From Antitrichia curtipendula (taxonomy: Eukaryota > Streptophyta > Bryopsida > Hypnales > Leucodontaceae), in assembly GCA_951230915.1 (NCBI GenBank), contig OX579639.1, positions 9,424,001 to 9,488,000 on the forward strand: a DNA stretch of 64,000 nucleotides, written 5' to 3'. Below the pieces are notes generated by a model. That model saw nothing but the letters and a program-made list of their open reading frames with translations, had not been told where the DNA came from and did no database searches. The stretch's first letter is position 1, and each line of letters begins with the position of its first letter. Positions 60,001-64,000 of this stretch are shown here, piece by piece. Both the position numbers and the translations under genes were made by a program.

Positions 60001-60670
60001 TAAGTCTGGTATTGTCAACCGCAAGATCAATTAAATAGACAAAATCTATGATTGAAAGGTTTTAGCCTATTATCGTCTTCTAGAAATCTCTTAGCCGATA
60101 TCTTATTTAAGAAAGATGGCATGGGCCTTGGCCAAAGTATAAACCCAACTTAGACCACACTTATCTCTCTACCAATTACTACTTTGATAATTCTAGAGGG
60201 CCTTTAGTCTAGTGTAAGTTGGCCCTAAAACTACCCCCCATGTGAAGATGCTCTTTATTCTCGCTAATCTCTAGACTATAATTACTCTTCTTCTAAAGAC
60301 AAGTGTTGAATTTATATCATAACAAATGACTAGACATATAATTGATATAAAGTAATTGTGCCTACTTTTCAAAGCCCCTATAAAATTTTGTCCTAAATGT
60401 TTTTTCTCTAATCTTGTGAGCTTGGAGGCATTATTGAATACAACTATTTTCCGTACTTTGAAAATTCATATTGGTCCCAAAAATAAATAAGAAAAAAATC
60501 TGGAGTACTCTATTGACTTCCAATAAGACCCAACCAAAGATTAGGCAATTTGATAAAAACAATGCCCAATTAATTATTAAGACACAATTAGATGTAGTTA
60601 ACCTACATTTTATTTGTAAATGGCTTGATGATTTTGTTAAATGTACATACTTTAGTATACATGGTAATAA
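57034..60670. other. Gene-free AT-rich DNA
   Basis: About 3.6 kb with no recognised gene. A small palindromic block near 58740-58790 (CAACACTTTTTTAGTGTTG) and many A/T runs are the only structure noted. Confidence 0.4.
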
Positions 60671-60674
60671 TTAA

Positions 60675-61394
60675 CCCCTAAAGTCCCAAGGTCATTTTTC
60701 CATCAAAAAACACTAAAAACTGCCATTTCTAGAGCAAAGAGCAAAAAAACAAAATTAATGTTTTTTTTGCATATTTAACCGTAGGATCTTGTACTAGACT
60801 AGTGTGAAAATGTGTGGAAGAAATTTCAGAAATTTTGACCATGTAGATTGCAAGATATTTGCATTTAAAGTGAAGGAATCTAGTTTTTTTGTACCTTGCT
60901 CAACTATATTTTCTGGCTTTGAACCTTTTTAATTAAAATTTTTTGCTCTAATGATTTTGAATTTCTAATTTTTTATAATGAAGAATTGAGTTGAGAATCT
61001 AGAAAAAAAATTTAAAAAGAAACATTTAGATTTCACTCATTAAAAAATTGTTAAGTAGAAGTAGGTTCAAGATTGAAGGAAAAATTAAATCATTAATACC
61101 TCTAAGATAGAATTGAAAAATAAAAATAAAATATATATGAAACAAATTTAAATTTTTTTTAATTTAAATTTTTTTTGAGGATTTGTTTCTGCCCGCCGAA
61201 CTAAAATTTGGGGTTTTTGTGCCATAACTTTTGCTCCCGGGCACCGATTGAAATAAAAATTACATTTTCGGAAAGCTAATGTGGTTCTCTATCTTCACAA
61301 AAAAAAAATTCAGAAAATCACAAAAATATTGAGACCGTAGGAGCCTGCCCGAAATCCATTTTATCCCCCGAGGGGACAATTGGGACTTTAGGGG
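60675..61394. mobile_element. TTAA-bounded element, copy D
   Basis: A 720-bp segment flanked by TTAA (60671-60674 and 61395-61398). It starts CCCCTAAAGTCCCAAGG and ends CAATTGGGACTTTAGGGG, so the outermost 15 bases are perfect inverted repeats. It shares interior blocks with copies B and C. It has no coding frame. Confidence 0.75.
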
Positions 61395-61613
61395 TTAATC
61401 AAGTCCCACAGATTGTACATGGAGGTTTGATTTGGTACTTAGGTGCCGGAATTGTATTTCCAAGTCAAATACAAAAATATAAAAATCACTTAATTTATGC
61501 TGAATCTAACCTTCATTTAGAGTAATTCCTTTTATGCTTATGAGTCAACATTGAAGGATACATTTTCAGCAAATTTTCAGAAGTGTACTCATCTTCTTCA
61601 ACATGCAATTTTA

Positions 61614-61799
61614 GGGCTAAGGAAGATTGACCCCCTTATTGCCCAAGCCAAGGGTAAATGTAAAAATTTCCCCCTATTTTGCAAATTTTATCATGAATTC
61701 AAAACTTGCAAATTTTGTCATGGGTGGCAAATAAAAAAATTCCACTGTTTTCTCCATATATAAAATACGGGGAAATAAGGGGGTCAATCCTCCTTGCCC
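61614..61799. mobile_element. Short TA-flanked MITE
   Basis: A 186-bp element flanked by TA (61612-61613 and 61800-61801). It starts GGGCTAAGGAAGATTGACCC and ends GGGTCAATCCTCCTTGCCC, 30-bp imperfect inverted repeats. The interior has a duplicated GCAAATTTTRTCATG motif. Related sequence may occur near 10466 and 51536. Confidence 0.75.
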
Positions 61800-61952
61800 T
61801 AGTAATTCAATCTCAAGATTGGGTGGTCTACAGTATAGTACAGCATAGTATAGTATGACAAAAATGGAACATCAAGGATCCAAGTGGGGCAGTGGCCGCT
61901 ACACGTGGGATTTGCTCTGCACTTTCTTTCTTCTTTTTGTCTTCCAAAGTGA

Positions 61953-62563
61953 GGGCATCTTCAATGGATATACAACATATTAGCCTTTCAAATTTGTTTT
62001 TATTTTTTCAACGATTTGTAAATAGAACTTGAAATTATTATCATTGGAAGTACATTCTAAAGTACAATAGTTAATAGTACAATTTAAAGAGTTACAATAA
62101 AATTTACAATATTGGTAGTATAGAAGGAGCCTATAACTACGCAATTTGCAAGGACAATGTTGTATTGAGTTCTGAGCATCATAATAGTGATGCCTATATC
62201 TACACAATACCCCCTTGCCAACTACATAGTTAAGTGCACCTTTTGTAATATTGACAAATTTAGATATTGGACATTGAAAATAAACCGCTTCAAAAGCTAG
62301 CTAAAAGACAAAAATTACAATGTTTTGATCAAGTTAGGATTATTAGTGCACATTGCACTTCAAATTGATGCATTTTAGTTAGCTCTTGAAGCAATTTATT
62401 TTCATAGTCCAATGTCTATATTTGAGGGGTTTTTATAACTATTCAAAGTACTTTGGGGATGTGCTTTTAATGATAGTAATTTTAAGTTCTAATTATAAAA
62501 CAATTAAAAGTTAGAAATACATTTGGAGGGTTAGTATACCATTTGCATTGATGACACCCTAAG
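61953..62563. repeat. Foldback element with long inverted arms
   Basis: Arms near 62259-62310 and 62362-62425 are inverted copies (TAGATATTGGACATTGAAAA against the complement of TTTTCATAGTCCAATGTCTA). The outer ends GGGCATCTTCAATGGA (61954) and TGCATTGATGACACCC (about 62546) are also inverted. It is a probable MITE, but I could not define an exact target duplication. Confidence 0.55.
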
Positions 62564-64000
62564 AAACAAAATAGAAAACATAGGTGTTGAAACAAAATTA
62601 ACCCCATATACATTGTTCCATTCATCTTTTTCAAAGTCATTTTTCATTCAATTAGAAGCTTTTAGGAAAGTGATAATAGATATTGTTGAATGCACAAGGA
62701 AGTTGGCAATTTTTAAATGTTAAAGATTTTTATACCGGTAAATGTGTACAATATTCTATTTAAAAACAAAATAAAACCAAGGGACAAAGTTTCACTTTTG
62801 TTAAAGAAGTCACTCTACATATTACTAGTAGAAACATGGCTTTGATAGACTACCAAATGACCACCCAAATGACCTAAGGTAGTCTTAAGATTTAAGTCAT
62901 GATTTGGGTCAAGTTTGTCACTTGTCAAAATCTATTTAAAATGTATGAAATTGGGAATGCTTCCTCATTAAATTTCACTATTTATGAAAAATGGGGTCAA
63001 AATTCAAACAATAAAAATGTATCCCAATTACATTGTTAACAAATCCATAGCTCTACTTCACACATCCTAGTATTTGCAATCATAGCTGATAGCATTGGCG
63101 GGGGTAAAACTCACATCTCTCTTGGGCTAGAAAATGGCCATTTTTAGCAAAGAGGCAAGTATGTCATTGTACCTCACATATATATACAACCACCAGAAGT
63201 ATTTAATTGTACATTGAATTTTTTTGGATTAAATGGTGGATACAAATGAAAAGTGCTACAAATGATGACGTAAAATGATTGTTTACATGACGTATCTGTT
63301 GCGTTTTAAAAAATTCTATCAAGCAAGCTACCAATAGGATTTGAACCATGTGACAAAAGAGTAGATTGAATGAATCGAGATCATGAACGTGGTAGACTGT
63401 TCAAGTTGTGGATCATGAGATTCTAAATGTAGTCTCAAAGTGCAAACGCGAGTCATATGTAACTACAAGAAGACAAAAGTGTTTGCTTTTTCTTGCGAGT
63501 TGACTATAATAAGCTAATAATGGATGCTTGTTTTTGTAAATCGTCTTCTACATTTGTATGTAAAAAATTAGTACTTTGAACACGATTATTAAGAAATTCA
63601 ATATTTACAATACACCATGTTGATACTTAAACTAGATCAATTGAAGTGACAACCAAGCTTCTAATGTTCGTTAAAGTTTGTATGTAAAAATCAAATAAAT
63701 GATTGTATTATTGTGTTGCAATGGATATTAGATTCTTAGTAAATCAACTTCAAGCTTACATTACAATGACTAAATCAATCATCTAATATTTTAGATACTA
63801 TAGGGAAAAAAAATTGTTTTAAATTTGGACTCTAAAATTCATTAAAAGGGTAAAAAAACAACCATAGTTTAGGCTTTAAAAAGACTCCACCCTGGAAAGA
63901 TCAATTGTAGTATAATGCATTAAGAAGGAGAACTAAAAAACTTAGAATATAATGAATATAATTATTTTAAATGTTCAAATTTAAAAAACTAAATAAACTG
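62564..64000. other. Gene-free AT-rich DNA to the window end
   Basis: No gene, RNA gene or clear repeat was recognised. Confidence 0.4.

Overview
The window looks like nuclear DNA of a land plant, probably a non-seed plant such as a moss. This is inferred from four things: a plant-type ACAP ArfGAP gene with 19 coding exons, a plant 'divergent-loop' cyclophilin, an F-box gene of a style common in bryophytes, and AT-rich intergenic DNA crowded with MITEs and decayed transposons. GT..AG introns are frequent. I see no bacterial-style operons, phage, CRISPR or organellar genes.

Layout. 0-4 kb: unassigned decayed sequence, a 304-bp hAT-type MITE and a 21-bp-period minisatellite. 4-10 kb: the most unusual locus. 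It is an eight-exon plus-strand gene that joins a ParB-like N-terminal domain to a degenerate N4/N6 (beta-class) DNA methyltransferase domain. All junctions are phase-consistent, but two in-frame stops interrupt it. Just upstream, in a probable leader intron, lies an array of 14 palindromic hairpins, and a second hAT MITE sits in intron 2. 10-21 kb: gene-poor, with a mariner/Stowaway-type element, a coding-like fragment and a heavily decayed minus-strand transposon ORF carrying a DUF7869-like signature. 22.7-30.0 kb: a complete minus-strand BAR-PH-ArfGAP-ankyrin gene; the exons add up to exactly 816 codons plus stop. 31.7-31.9 kb: a small minus-strand PET117-like gene. 32-41 kb: TTAA-bounded elements, a diverged 1.7-kb direct duplication, a nearly intact Tc1-type (DD34E) transposon with 29-bp TIRs, and a CACTA MITE. 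41-43.4 kb: an F-box gene of unresolved structure. 47.4-49.5 kb: tandem repeats, then a cyclophilin gene with a 5'UTR intron. 50-64 kb: no recognised gene; several MITE families, a long foldback and nested insertions.

Only three or four loci look functional: the ArfGAP (vesicle traffic), the PET117-like gene (cytochrome oxidase assembly), the cyclophilin (protein folding) and perhaps the F-box gene (ubiquitination). They are unrelated housekeeping or regulatory genes and form no pathway. The rest is repeat-driven, and the ParB-methylase fusion with its hairpin array is the part most worth following up. All assignments come from reading the sequence; no search was run.
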